Assembly: GCA_035528275.1 (NCBI GenBank)
Contig: DATKYV010000146.1
Location: 1 to 20,111 of the forward strand
DNA: 20,111 nucleotides
Source of the DNA: DATKYV01 sp035528275
GTDB taxonomy: Bacteria; Acidobacteriota; Terriglobia; UBA7540
Direction of reading: 5' to 3'
Part shown: in pieces, positions 1-8,276 of the stretch
How positions within the stretch are numbered: position 1 is the first letter of the stretch
How the letters are laid out: every line of letters begins with the position of its first letter
Position numbers and translations under genes: made by a program
Notes under the pieces: generated by a model
What the model was told of the DNA's origin: nothing
Seen by the model: only the letters and a program-made list of their open reading frames with translations
Databases searched by the model: none

Positions 1-399
1 CCAGTCCCAGTCCGACCGCAATTGGCACTCGCGAAACTCGCGGGGAGCTTTCAGATAGCCCCGCTCGATCTGCAGGCCGCACTTGAAGAGCTTGTCATCC
101 GTATCCACCGTCAGAAAGAATTTGGAGCATCCGAAGCTCACATGGCTGGAAAGGGGTTTGGCGGAGCGATTCGCGCGCGGCAGGTACCCGATCCATTGCC
201 AGAAAACGCCGCGCCCCCAGCGCTCGGTGACGAACGGTTGTCGGTAACGCGCTTCCAGCGCCAGCTTCAGGATGCGCGTGATGCGCTCGTTGTCCTCGAG
301 GTTTCCGACGTGAATGCCGCGGCGAAAATCGAGGAACTCGGGCCGAAAGCCAATGGCGGCGGTCGGAATCGGCAGGCTGATTGGCGATTCTCGGCTCAT
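1..399 (-). CDS. Unrecognised protein, N-terminal 133 residues (runs off left edge)
   Basis: An uninterrupted frame reads from ATG at 399 to base 1 with no stop, so the C-terminus lies outside the window. The N-terminus is MSRESPISLPIPTAAIGFRP. The rest is a normal globular composition rich in Arg, Phe and Trp, with a segment VSFGCSKFFLTVDTDDKLFK and an end at LRSDWDW. There is no signal peptide or membrane segment. I do not recognise the family and assign no function. Preference over the opposite-strand frame rests on the natural amino-acid composition, the codon use (G/C third positions) and the ATG divergent from the next gene. The ribosome binding site is weak: GGAG lies about 18 nt upstream. 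Confidence 0.6.
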   Translation of the reverse strand, partial: MSRESPISLPIPTAAIGFRPEFLDFRRGIHVGNLEDNERITRILKLALEARYRQPFVTERWGRGVFWQWIGYLPRANRSAKPLSSHVSFGCSKFFLTVDTDDKLFKCGLQIERGYLKAPREFRECQLRSDWDW

Positions 400-504
400 G
401 GCGGGGCGGGTGGACTCCGGTGAACGAGGCATTATACCCAAATGTCAGCGGATTTCACGTTTCAATGGACGCGCGCGAACAGTTCGACAACACTGGGGCC
501 TCCA

Positions 505-533
505 TTGAATCTGTGGGCGAAAGTCGTTAGACT
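505..533 (+). promoter_or_regulatory. Probable sigma-70-type promoter for the enolase-superfamily/bicupin unit
   Basis: TTGAAT (505-510) and TAGACT (528-533) are separated by exactly 17 nt. A start near 540 would give a 5' UTR of about 95 nt before the ATG at 636. This is read by eye only. The remaining 400-635 interval shows nothing else I can support. Confidence 0.4.
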
Positions 534-635
534 TGCGTGCACATCCCCGATGGAGTTTGACTGATCGTGCCAACCGCTTTCTCGTTCAGCCCGCGACGAG
601 AGACTTATGTCGCGAGAAACCAGGAGTGATAACCC

Positions 636-2015
636 ATGCCATCCGACAAATCCAAATCCAGAATGAGTCGCCGGTCAATGCTTCAGCGCGCTGCCGGGGC
701 GGTTACGCTAGGGTCGGTTTTTCCGCTAACCATGAATTCCGGTGTGGCGCGGTCTGCGCAGGAGGGAAAGATCAACACTCATTCCTCGCCGAGCGACCTG
801 AAGATTACCGACATGCGGGCTTGCACCGTGGCCGCGAATTATGATTACCCGATCATCCGCGTCGACACGAACCAGGGCGTCTACGGCCTCGGCGAGGTTC
901 GGGACGCGGGCGTCAAGGGCATTGCTCTCATTCTGAAGGCGCATATCCTCGGCAAGAACCCGTTGGAAATCGATTCCATTCTCGCCGAGCTTCGTCAGTT
1001 TGCGGGGCAGGGGCGCATGGGGGGTGGTTACAGCGCCGTGGACATGGTGCTACACGACATCGCCGGAAAGGTCTACGGCGTCCCAGCTTGGCGACTGGTT
1101 GGCAACAAGCTGCGCGAAAAGATCCGCATCTACTGCGATACAACCGGCCACAAAGATCCCAAGGTCTACGCGCAGCGGATGCTGGCCCGCAAGAAACTGG
1201 GATTCACGTTTTTCAAGATGGACTTGTACACGAGTCTCGTCGCCGACCGGCCTGGTGCTGTCCACCAAAACGGCGCGGCGACGGAAAAGGGATTGGCATA
1301 TCTGTGCGAGTACATCGCCGCCGTCCGTAACGCCATTGGATGGGACGCTCCACTCGCTGCCGACCACTTTGGTAGGCTGAGCGTCAATGACTGCATTCGG
1401 TACGCGCGGGCGTTCGAGCCCTATCAACTGGCTTGGGCGGAGGATTTTATCAGCTACAAGGACTGGCGTGGCTTCAAGACCATCTCCGAGGCGACGTCCA
1501 CGCCCATCCTGACCGGTGAAGACGCATTCGGGTTGGAAGAAGGTTTCCAGGACTTGATCGACAACCGGGCAGTGGACATCATCCAACCCGACCCGGAAAC
1601 CTCCGGTGGATTGCTGGAAACCAAACGCATCGCCGACTACGCCGACATGCACGGCATCCCCACGGTCTTGCACTTCGCCGGATCACCGGTGGGATGCATG
1701 GCGAGTGTGCACATGGCTTCCACGCTGCGCAACTTTGTCGTCATGGAGAATCACGCCGGGGACATGCCCTGGTGGCAAGACCTCGTAACCGGCGTGCCGA
1801 AGCCCATCATCCAGGATGGATATATCCCCGTTCCGGACACACCCGGCCTGGGTGTCGAGCTGAACGAAGACGTGGTGAAGGAGCACCTGCGCTACCCCGG
1901 CTACTTTGAACCCACGCCGATGTATGACGATTTCATTGTCTCCGGTTTCAGAAGGGTCGGCCCGTGGCCGCATTACGACGAAGACGGAAATTACGTGAAC
2001 GCCATCACCTACTGA
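636..2015 (+). CDS. Tat-exported mandelate racemase/muconate lactonizing-type enolase-superfamily enzyme
   Basis: 459 aa. Enolase-superfamily proteins abstract a proton alpha to a carboxylate on Mg2+; the MR branch includes sugar-acid dehydratases and racemases. Residues 11-16 (SRRSML) followed by a small hydrophobic stretch form a twin-arginine signal, so the enzyme is predicted to act in the envelope, which is unusual for this family. Metal ligands are D243, E269 and E295, with Lys K194 and an Asp-His dyad D319/H346. Spacings 26, 26, 24 and 27 match mandelate racemase (D195, E221, E247, D270, H297) almost exactly, so the site looks intact. ADHFG and the position of the dyad resemble sugar-acid dehydratases, but the substrate cannot be read. 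AGGAG at 622-626 sits 9 nt before ATG 636; an in-frame ATG at 663 is an alternative start. The bicupin gene follows 11 nt after the stop. Confidence 0.88.
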   Translation: MPSDKSKSRMSRRSMLQRAAGAVTLGSVFPLTMNSGVARSAQEGKINTHSSPSDLKITDMRACTVAANYDYPIIRVDTNQGVYGLGEVRDAGVKGIALILKAHILGKNPLEIDSILAELRQFAGQGRMGGGYSAVDMVLHDIAGKVYGVPAWRLVGNKLREKIRIYCDTTGHKDPKVYAQRMLARKKLGFTFFKMDLYTSLVADRPGAVHQNGAATEKGLAYLCEYIAAVRNAIGWDAPLAADHFGRLSVNDCIRYARAFEPYQLAWAEDFISYKDWRGFKTISEATSTPILTGEDAFGLEEGFQDLIDNRAVDIIQPDPETSGGLLETKRIADYADMHGIPTVLHFAGSPVGCMASVHMASTLRNFVVMENHAGDMPWWQDLVTGVPKPIIQDGYIPVPDTPGLGVELNEDVVKEHLRYPGYFEPTPMYDDFIVSGFRRVGPWPHYDEDGNYVNAITY

Positions 2016-2026
2016 GGAGGCCGCGT

Positions 2027-2884
2027 ATGAGGACGCTCGGAGTCTTGCTCTTGACCGCGTCTTATCTGTTCGGTGCCGAAAGGACGGTCGACCCGACCTT
2101 TCTGCATCGATACGTTCCTGAGGTCCAAGCCAAGGCATCCGACCTCAGCACGGAGACCTGCCGTTACAAGCCCTTATTCGGCGAGGGTGATTCCGTCACC
2201 GGCATCGTCAAGGGTGTGGCGCGCTTTGGTGAATTGACGGTGGACGCGAACGGTGCCTGCGCGGCAGTTTCGTACCCGAACGAGGAGCAAATCTATTTTG
2301 TTGTCGAAGGCGCCGTGACTCTCAATTACGGCGCGGAAGAGTACTCGATTCGGGAGAGCGATTTCATGTACCTTCCCCCGGGTGTCGAACACTCACTCGC
2401 GAATTCCTCCTCAACGGCTTCCCGCGTGATCGTGATGGGCTTCAAGATTCCCGCTGGGACGCGCGTCAATCCGCCATCCAGGCTTCTGATTGCAAACGCC
2501 GATGAGGTTAAGCAAGAGACGGCTGCGGGTCATCCCTCGTCGGTGCTCTATCGCCTGTTGATGGGGGACACGCAAAGCACCCGAGACAAGATCGCCGCCG
2601 GGCTTGTCTTGACCAGTCTCTTCATCATGGATTTCGAACCCGGTGGCACGAATTTCCCGCATCACCACGAGACGGAGGAAGAGATCTACTTGATTCTGGA
2701 AGGCCAGGGTGAAATCGTTGCGGGCGGAGGGATGGATGGCATCGAAGGCCGTCATCCGGCCAAGGCGGGCGACACGTATTTCTTCCGTTTGAACTGCACG
2801 GTGGGATTCTACAGCAGCACCGAGCCGGGAGCTAAAGCGCGCATCCTGGCTGTCCGGTCGCTGTTCCCGCGTCCGGGGCAGTGA
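2027..2884 (+). CDS. Secreted bicupin (two cupin_2 domains)
   Basis: 285 aa. The start at 2027 is chosen because GAGGAGG (2014-2020) lies 6 nt upstream and it opens directly on a Sec signal peptide (MRTLGVLLLTASYLFGA). Two cupin barrels follow, at about residues 50-140 and 185-275. The first has the second cupin motif (PPGVEHSLAN) but has NEEQ where motif 1 should carry His-x-His. The second has motif 1 (H212-H-H214 followed by an acidic run and YLILEG) but lacks the motif-2 His. Each barrel therefore keeps half of a canonical metal site. Cupins of this kind isomerise, oxidise or bind small sugars and acids; no specific reaction can be assigned. It lies 11 nt behind the enolase-superfamily gene and is probably co-transcribed with it, so it may act on the same substrate. 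The gene converges with the beta-galactosidase 45 nt downstream. Confidence 0.85.
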   Translation: MRTLGVLLLTASYLFGAERTVDPTFLHRYVPEVQAKASDLSTETCRYKPLFGEGDSVTGIVKGVARFGELTVDANGACAAVSYPNEEQIYFVVEGAVTLNYGAEEYSIRESDFMYLPPGVEHSLANSSSTASRVIVMGFKIPAGTRVNPPSRLLIANADEVKQETAAGHPSSVLYRLLMGDTQSTRDKIAAGLVLTSLFIMDFEPGGTNFPHHHETEEEIYLILEGQGEIVAGGGMDGIEGRHPAKAGDTYFFRLNCTVGFYSSTEPGAKARILAVRSLFPRPGQ

Positions 2885-2929
2885 TGTGTTGCCACAGAAC
2901 AGGTGTGGGCGGTTTTTGCTGCCAGCAGC

Positions 2930-5900
2930 TCACTCAAAGCTTCGCTTGCTCAACTCCACAAGCGACACGTCTTTCCCGGCGATGGGTGTGAGCCGGAAGC
3001 GATAGGTGTATGGCTTCGCCGGGAGAGTATATTGGGGATGAGGTTTCGCTCCCCAGGCGTCGTCACCTCCCACGCCCATTTGCCTGTAATCCAGGTTCAC
3101 GGTGATCGTCTTGCTCTTGGGGATGTCGAAGGGGTGCTTGGCCTTTTCGAGATCCGCCATCGTATACGGCCAGGCGCTGACGCTCAAGAGCGGCATTCCC
3201 ACCGCGAGCAAACCAGCGCCGTCTTCATTTGTGAGCGCCATCCAGCGCACGTCAGTCTTGTTGCCAGTCTCCTGCGGCCGGACGTACATGTGACTCTGCT
3301 CCTCCACCGGCCCCGAATAGACGCCGACCGCCGCGCCCGTCTTCCGGTCCCAATAAGTTTCCTGCGGCCCGCGACCGTACCAGGTCATGGTGCTGAATTC
3401 GCCCGGCATCTCCATCTGCATCCCGAAGCGAGGCAAGTTAATGAGGTTTTCACCGGGTTGAATGCTGCTCTCCACGATCACATCCCCGGTGCCGTAAACC
3501 GAATACGCGCTGCTATAGCCTGAATTGCCGGCGGGAAGCGTCGCTTCCACGACGATGCGGACCATCTGCGGCCCGGATTGTCTGACTTCGACCTTCTTGA
3601 CGGCGCGTCCTTCCCCGGCGTTTTGCCACACGCCCTGCCGGCGAGGCATGTCGTTGCCCAGGTCATTGTCCGTCGGCACGCGCCAGAAATTGGGAATCAG
3701 GGGCTTGACGATTAGTTCATTGCCATTGAACTTAAATGACTCGATGGCGCCGCTTTTCTTTCCCACGACCAGAATGAAATTCTTCCCCTCGATCGTTATC
3801 GCGTTTCGTGACTCCTGCAGTTTCAACTCCGACATTGCGGCGAGATCGGTCTGGGGTGCCGGGGAAACGTTAAAGGGAATTTGAAACTGGTCCCACGCTA
3901 CCACGTGGCCGCGCTTTGCCCACAGGGTGTCGTCAGCGAGGGAAAAACTTACCTTGAGCCAGTACTCGGTGCCTGGCACGAGGGATGGCCGCCGGAAGGG
4001 AATCACCACTTCCTGTTCCGCCTTCGGCGCGAGGGACAGGCGGGGCAGGGTGCCGTGCTGCAACACCTTCCCATCCGCGGCGAACTCCCAGGAGATGTCC
4101 ACGAAATCGAGAGGGAGAAAATCATATTTGTTTTGAACGCGCACCTTCCCCGAAGCGAGATCCACGGGATGGGCCTTAATATTCTGGTACACCTTCCTCA
4201 CTTCAAGCAGAGACGGATTGGGTTTGCGGTCGGCACGCACGATACCGTTGCAGTTGAAATTGCCGTCGTTGGGAAAATCTCCGAAGTCACCGCCGTAGGC
4301 CCAGAACTCCCGGCCGTCTGTAGTTTTCTTGCGTAGGCCCTGTTCGACCCAGTCCCAGATGAATCCGCCTTGCAGAAGCGGGTATTTCTCGATGGCGTCC
4401 CAATAGTCCTGGAAATTTCCCAGGCTGTTACCCATGGCGTGGGCGTACTCGCAAAGGATGAGCGGTCGGCTCTGTTTGCCTTCCGCGTAGCGCGCGATCT
4501 GTTCAATGGTCCAGTACATGGGAGCAACGATGTCCGTGTGGGGCTTGGTTCCCGCACGCTCGTAGTGCACGGGCCGCGAGGGATCGCGCTGGTGAATCCA
4601 CTGGCTTGTCGCTTCGAAGTTCGATCCGTCGCCCGCCTCGTTTCCCAGCGACCAGATGATGACCGAAGGGTGGTTCTTGTCGCGCTCCACCATGCGCACC
4701 GTGCGGTCGAGGTGGGCAATCTTCCATTCCGGCTTGTTCGCCAATGTCGTCGCGGGACTGTAGCCCATTCCGTGCGATTCGATGTTGGCTTCGTCAATCA
4801 GATAGATCCCATACTCGTCGCACAACTCGTACCACTTGGGGTGGTCGGGATAATGGGAAGTGCGAACGGCGTTGATGTTGTTGCGCTTCAGGATTTCGAG
4901 GTCTTGAATCATCCGCCAAACCGGCACAGCGCGTCCGTAGTCGGGATCGTGCTCGTGCCGATTGACGCCCTTGATGAGAATCGGGACGCCGTTCACAAGT
5001 AGTTGCCCGCCCTTGATTTCCACCTTGCGGAAGCCGAATTTGCATCGCTCGATTTCGAGGGTCTTGCCGGAAGAATCCTTGAGGAAGAGAAGAAGGGTGT
5101 AGAGGTTGGGGGTTTCCGCCGTCCACTTTCGGGGGTTGGCGACCTTGGCCTCGATGGCGATGGTCTCCTCACCGCCGGCGGGAATGGCCTTGACTGATCC
5201 GGTCGCCAGAGGCTGGCCGCTCGCGGTCGACGCCCCGGCGTCAAGCAAGTAGACCTCCACGGTGTGCGCGCCGGCGGCATCTGCCGAGAGGTTGCGACCT
5301 GTCGTGCGCACGCTTAGCGTGGCATCGCGATATTGATCGTCGAGATTGGATTGCACGAAGAAATCTCGCAAGTGGACGGGAGATTTCGAGACCAAATAAA
5401 CGTCGCGATAGATTCCGCTGAAACGCCAGGCGTCCTGGTCTTCCAGGTAGCTGCCGTCCGACCAGCGATAGACTTCCGCCGCCAGAACGTTTTTGCCCGG
5501 GCGCAGGAACTCCGTGATGTTGAATTCGGCGGGCGTCATGCTGTCCTCGCTGTATCCCGCTTTCTCTCCGTTAATCCAGAGATAAAACGCGCTCATCACA
5601 CCGTCGAAGTGGACGAACACCTGCCGGCCACTCCAATCCGCCGGAATCTCAAATTCCGTTCGATAGGAACCGACGGGATTGTAGTCGTGTGGGATGTGGG
5701 GCGGATTGGCCGGAAACTGATAAAGGCTGTTCGTGTAGATGGGGATGCCGTAGCCCTGAAGCTCCATGTGGCCGGGGACGCGAATCTCTTTCCAGCAACT
5801 GACGTCGTAGTCAGGCTTGTAAAAATCCATCGGCCGGTCCGCGGGCTTCCGCACCCAGTGGAATTTCCATTTGCCGTTGAGGGACCTGTAGAAGGCCGAA

Positions 5901-6115
5901 TCCTCGGGCGTGCCCTTGAGAGCGGTCTCGACGTCCTGGAAGGGCATCAGCGTAGCGTGGCCGGCTTCCTTCCGCCATCCCACCATTTCCGGGTTTTCCC
6001 AATCCTCCACCTCAACGGCGGGGAGAAGAACGGGCAACAAAACCATAGCTGCGGCCAAGGCAATCGCGATTCGTTTGGATGAGTGCAACAATCTTCTTCG
6101 AATTCCTATGGACAT
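2930..6115 (-). CDS. lacZ: Exported GH2 beta-galactosidase (LacZ type)
   Basis: 1061 aa, close to E. coli LacZ (about 1024) plus a leader. ATG 6115 is chosen over the longer frame because GAGGTGA lies just upstream and an N-terminal signal segment follows (RRRLLHSSKRIAIALAAAMVLLPVLLPA, split here as basic n-region then hydrophobic core). Domains in order are the sugar-binding jelly roll, Ig-like domain, TIM barrel, second Ig-like domain and the LacZ small-chain-like domain that ends in YRFRLTPI. The acid/base is E493 (WSLGNEAGDG) and the nucleophile E556 (LCEYAHAMGNSLG). It hydrolyses terminal non-reducing beta-galactosides, predicted outside the cytoplasm. It is the last gene of the minus-strand group behind the DapA-like gene, with a 152-nt gap. 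GH2 also includes other specificities, so the substrate remains an inference. Confidence 0.93.
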   Translation of the reverse strand: MSIGIRRRLLHSSKRIAIALAAAMVLLPVLLPAVEVEDWENPEMVGWRKEAGHATLMPFQDVETALKGTPEDSAFYRSLNGKWKFHWVRKPADRPMDFYKPDYDVSCWKEIRVPGHMELQGYGIPIYTNSLYQFPANPPHIPHDYNPVGSYRTEFEIPADWSGRQVFVHFDGVMSAFYLWINGEKAGYSEDSMTPAEFNITEFLRPGKNVLAAEVYRWSDGSYLEDQDAWRFSGIYRDVYLVSKSPVHLRDFFVQSNLDDQYRDATLSVRTTGRNLSADAAGAHTVEVYLLDAGASTASGQPLATGSVKAIPAGGEETIAIEAKVANPRKWTAETPNLYTLLLFLKDSSGKTLEIERCKFGFRKVEIKGGQLLVNGVPILIKGVNRHEHDPDYGRAVPVWRMIQDLEILKRNNINAVRTSHYPDHPKWYELCDEYGIYLIDEANIESHGMGYSPATTLANKPEWKIAHLDRTVRMVERDKNHPSVIIWSLGNEAGDGSNFEATSQWIHQRDPSRPVHYERAGTKPHTDIVAPMYWTIEQIARYAEGKQSRPLILCEYAHAMGNSLGNFQDYWDAIEKYPLLQGGFIWDWVEQGLRKKTTDGREFWAYGGDFGDFPNDGNFNCNGIVRADRKPNPSLLEVRKVYQNIKAHPVDLASGKVRVQNKYDFLPLDFVDISWEFAADGKVLQHGTLPRLSLAPKAEQEVVIPFRRPSLVPGTEYWLKVSFSLADDTLWAKRGHVVAWDQFQIPFNVSPAPQTDLAAMSELKLQESRNAITIEGKNFILVVGKKSGAIESFKFNGNELIVKPLIPNFWRVPTDNDLGNDMPRRQGVWQNAGEGRAVKKVEVRQSGPQMVRIVVEATLPAGNSGYSSAYSVYGTGDVIVESSIQPGENLINLPRFGMQMEMPGEFSTMTWYGRGPQETYWDRKTGAAVGVYSGPVEEQSHMYVRPQETGNKTDVRWMALTNEDGAGLLAVGMPLLSVSAWPYTMADLEKAKHPFDIPKSKTITVNLDYRQMGVGGDDAWGAKPHPQYTLPAKPYTYRFRLTPIAGKDVSLVELSKRSFE

Positions 6116-6267
6116 GGCTTCACCTCGTTCTTGCATCAAGTGAGAATTCACGAGCCAATTCCGCAATTGCCGACTCCGGGCCCGACTTTTAAATGTTGGC
6201 GTGTCGTTCAACGAGCAAGGTGGACTCGGCTGGTCGACCCTCCGGCGACAGGTGAAAGTGAATCGGG

Positions 6268-7203
6268 CTACGTTGATGTATTCCGCCCTGCCAGTGATTT
6301 CGCCACCGGCGCAAGTTTCTGAAGTTGGTCCGGCGCGAGCGGAGAGAGATAGGGCGTCAATGGTCCCGTCTTGGCCACGCCCGCGAATTCAACCGCAAAG
6401 TGCAGCACGCGGGCAGGTCCCCACGCGTCACGAAGGTTCTCGAGCGGCAGGAATTCCGCCCGCAGGCGCTCGGCGGCCTCAAAATCCTCGCGCGAGCAGG
6501 CTTGGAAGATGGCGTTCGTCAGGCGCGGCGCGATGCAGCCCGAGCCCGTGGTGAATCCGGGAAGCTTCCAATCGCGCAGGTGGCACACTGCCGGGCGTTC
6601 CCCCATGCCGCTGAGGACGAGATTCCGGTCCACGCGCTCGAGCAGTGTCGCGAGGTAATCGTCCTTCGCAGGATTCGCGCGCACAATGGCGTATTTGATG
6701 GCGATGCAGGTGCCGTCGTCCACAAGGCGCGCCACCGCGTCGAGACCGGCCATCTTGTCGGCGCCGAAATTGCTTTCGTCCTTGAGGTAAAGAAGCAGGG
6801 GTGTTTCCGCCGCGTCCGCAAACTCTCGCAAGCCCCGTTCCAGGCCCGCCGCGTCGCGCGGGTCGTTGCAGGGAAGCATCATCACGCAAGAGAACTTGTG
6901 CTTGCGCAGCAGAGGCGCCTGGTCCATGGCGCGCCCGAACGACGGGCCGGCGCTGGGAATCATGCACAGGTCTTCCTGGAGTCCGCTCAACCAGTCGACC
7001 AGTTGCCGGTATTCCGCCAGCGTCAGGTGATAAAGAAACGCGTTGCCGCCGTAGATGAAGCGAGTGACACCGCCGCGGGCGATGTGGCGGACCAGCCGCT
7101 CGCTTTCCGCGAGGTCGAGCGACCGCTGGGAATCTTCCTTGCGCGCCAGCGAAGGGACCGCAAACACGCCGCGCAGGTCGAGCTTTTGGCGCGAATTACC
7201 CAA
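6268..7203 (-). CDS. DapA/NanA-superfamily (dihydrodipicolinate synthase-like) lyase, TTG start
   Basis: 311 aa, the usual length for class I pyruvate-type aldolases that form a Schiff base. The candidate Schiff-base lysine is K170 (IAIKYAI) and the partner tyrosine is Y139 (LLLYLKDES), 31 residues apart versus 28 in E. coli DapA (Y133/K161). The substrate-carboxylate motif near residue 50, usually GTTGE, reads YGGNAF, so this is not DapA itself. A 2-keto-3-deoxy sugar-acid or N-acylneuraminate-type aldolase is more plausible from the neighbours. The start is TTG at 7203: AGGAGG (complement of 7210-7215) lies exactly 6 nt upstream inside the end of the preceding gene, and the two genes overlap by 8 nt, which indicates translational coupling. 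No signal peptide is seen, so it is cytoplasmic. Confidence 0.85.
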   Translation of the reverse strand: MGNSRQKLDLRGVFAVPSLARKEDSQRSLDLAESERLVRHIARGGVTRFIYGGNAFLYHLTLAEYRQLVDWLSGLQEDLCMIPSAGPSFGRAMDQAPLLRKHKFSCVMMLPCNDPRDAAGLERGLREFADAAETPLLLYLKDESNFGADKMAGLDAVARLVDDGTCIAIKYAIVRANPAKDDYLATLLERVDRNLVLSGMGERPAVCHLRDWKLPGFTTGSGCIAPRLTNAIFQACSREDFEAAERLRAEFLPLENLRDAWGPARVLHFAVEFAGVAKTGPLTPYLSPLAPDQLQKLAPVAKSLAGRNTST

Positions 7204-8188
7204 GCCCGGCCTCCTGGAGCAAGGCTCTGATCTTCTCGAGGTCGCGGCGCAGGGCGGCGAACACGACTTCCTTTTCCACGCTGATTGTGTGTTCGCCGTG
7301 CTCCGCTCCGCCCAAGGGATACTCGATGTGCAACTGCACGGGCCCCGTGAAGTTCGCCTGCTTCAACATGGCGAGGTAGCGTTTGAAATCGACCATGCCC
7401 TCACCAAGCGGGCACCACCGCGGCTCCCACTTTCCTTTCGCGTCTTTCGCCCAATAGAAATCCTTGACGGCGATTCCCTTCGCATAAGGCAACAGCAATC
7501 GCGTGCTGTGGACCCAGCCTCCCAGCCCGCCCTCAACCATGGCGTGGCCGACGTCGTAGTTCACGCTGATCCAGCGTGTGTCGCGGTCCTTCACCAGCAT
7601 CCACAAGTCCCACATCGAGGCGCCCACTTCATTGAGGCCGGAATGCGTGTGGTACACCGCGCAGAGCTTGTATTTTCTGTTCATCTCCTCCAGCTCAGCG
7701 ACGCGCGGCATGAGCTCGGCGAGCTGGTCAGGAAGTGATTTGGAGTCCACGTACCGAAAGCCTCCCCAGCGGAAGCGCGGGATGCCCAGCGCGCTGACCG
7801 TCTTCAGAATGGATTGGGCGTGAGGCGTGCGCGTGTCCGCGATTGCCGTGGTGACCATGGGAAGCGCCAGCCCGGCCTTGCGGATGGCAGACGCGGCCTT
7901 CGGCAAATCTTCTTCCACACGTTCGGGAAGCACGTGCCCGCCCTCGCGTACGGTCAGGTCCACGCCATCGAAGCCGAGTTTCGCAGCGGCCTCGGCCATC
8001 GGCTCCCAATCGAGCCAATGCAGGTGCTTGGAGAAAATGCATACGGGCATGCGAGGCTCGGAGCCCGTCTGCGCTCCCCGGGAGAAGCTTGCGGCAGGCA
8101 GCGCTGCCGCGACTCCCACGCCGGCAAGGTGACGGAGGAACTCCCGGCGGCTTGTTCCTTCATGGTGAAAACCCTTTTTTGCGTTCAT
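7196..8188 (-). CDS. Tat-exported sugar phosphate isomerase/epimerase-like TIM barrel (AP_endonuc_2)
   Basis: 330 aa. ATG 8188 is chosen because AAGGAG sits 8 nt upstream and the product opens on a near-perfect twin-arginine motif (S13-R-R-E-F-L-R) followed by a hydrophobic, Ala-rich core. The mature part is a xylose-isomerase-like TIM barrel with FDGVDLTVREGG, candidate metal-ligand segments YHTHSG, NYDVGHAM and QLHIEYPLGG, and KDFYWAK. Relatives act as sugar isomerases or epimerases, and some as lyases of 3-keto-glycosides; which applies here cannot be read. It sits 88 nt behind the hexosaminidase gene and overlaps the DapA-like gene by 8 nt. A DUF1080 protein (3-keto-disaccharide hydrolase type) encoded at 15276-16073 makes a 3-keto-sugar role possible, but this is inference. 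Confidence 0.86.
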   Translation of the reverse strand: MNAKKGFHHEGTSRREFLRHLAGVGVAAALPAASFSRGAQTGSEPRMPVCIFSKHLHWLDWEPMAEAAAKLGFDGVDLTVREGGHVLPERVEEDLPKAASAIRKAGLALPMVTTAIADTRTPHAQSILKTVSALGIPRFRWGGFRYVDSKSLPDQLAELMPRVAELEEMNRKYKLCAVYHTHSGLNEVGASMWDLWMLVKDRDTRWISVNYDVGHAMVEGGLGGWVHSTRLLLPYAKGIAVKDFYWAKDAKGKWEPRWCPLGEGMVDFKRYLAMLKQANFTGPVQLHIEYPLGGAEHGEHTISVEKEVVFAALRRDLEKIRALLQEAGLG

Positions 8189-8276
8189 GGGTGTTGCTCC
8201 TTGATACGGTAAACTCGCTGCGCCTCGTCCTGATGCGCAGTGCGAATCTGTCAGATCACCCGCCGCGATAAACGGA

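Noticed and set aside
22..423. Plus-strand 133-aa frame at the left edge
   Set aside because: The opposite strand carries a continuous frame of natural composition starting at ATG 399. The plus frame begins at a non-ATG codon and looks like its shadow.
5333..6082. Plus-strand 249-aa frame inside the beta-galactosidase gene
   Set aside because: Antisense to a GH2 gene with intact catalytic motifs, and no family signal of its own.
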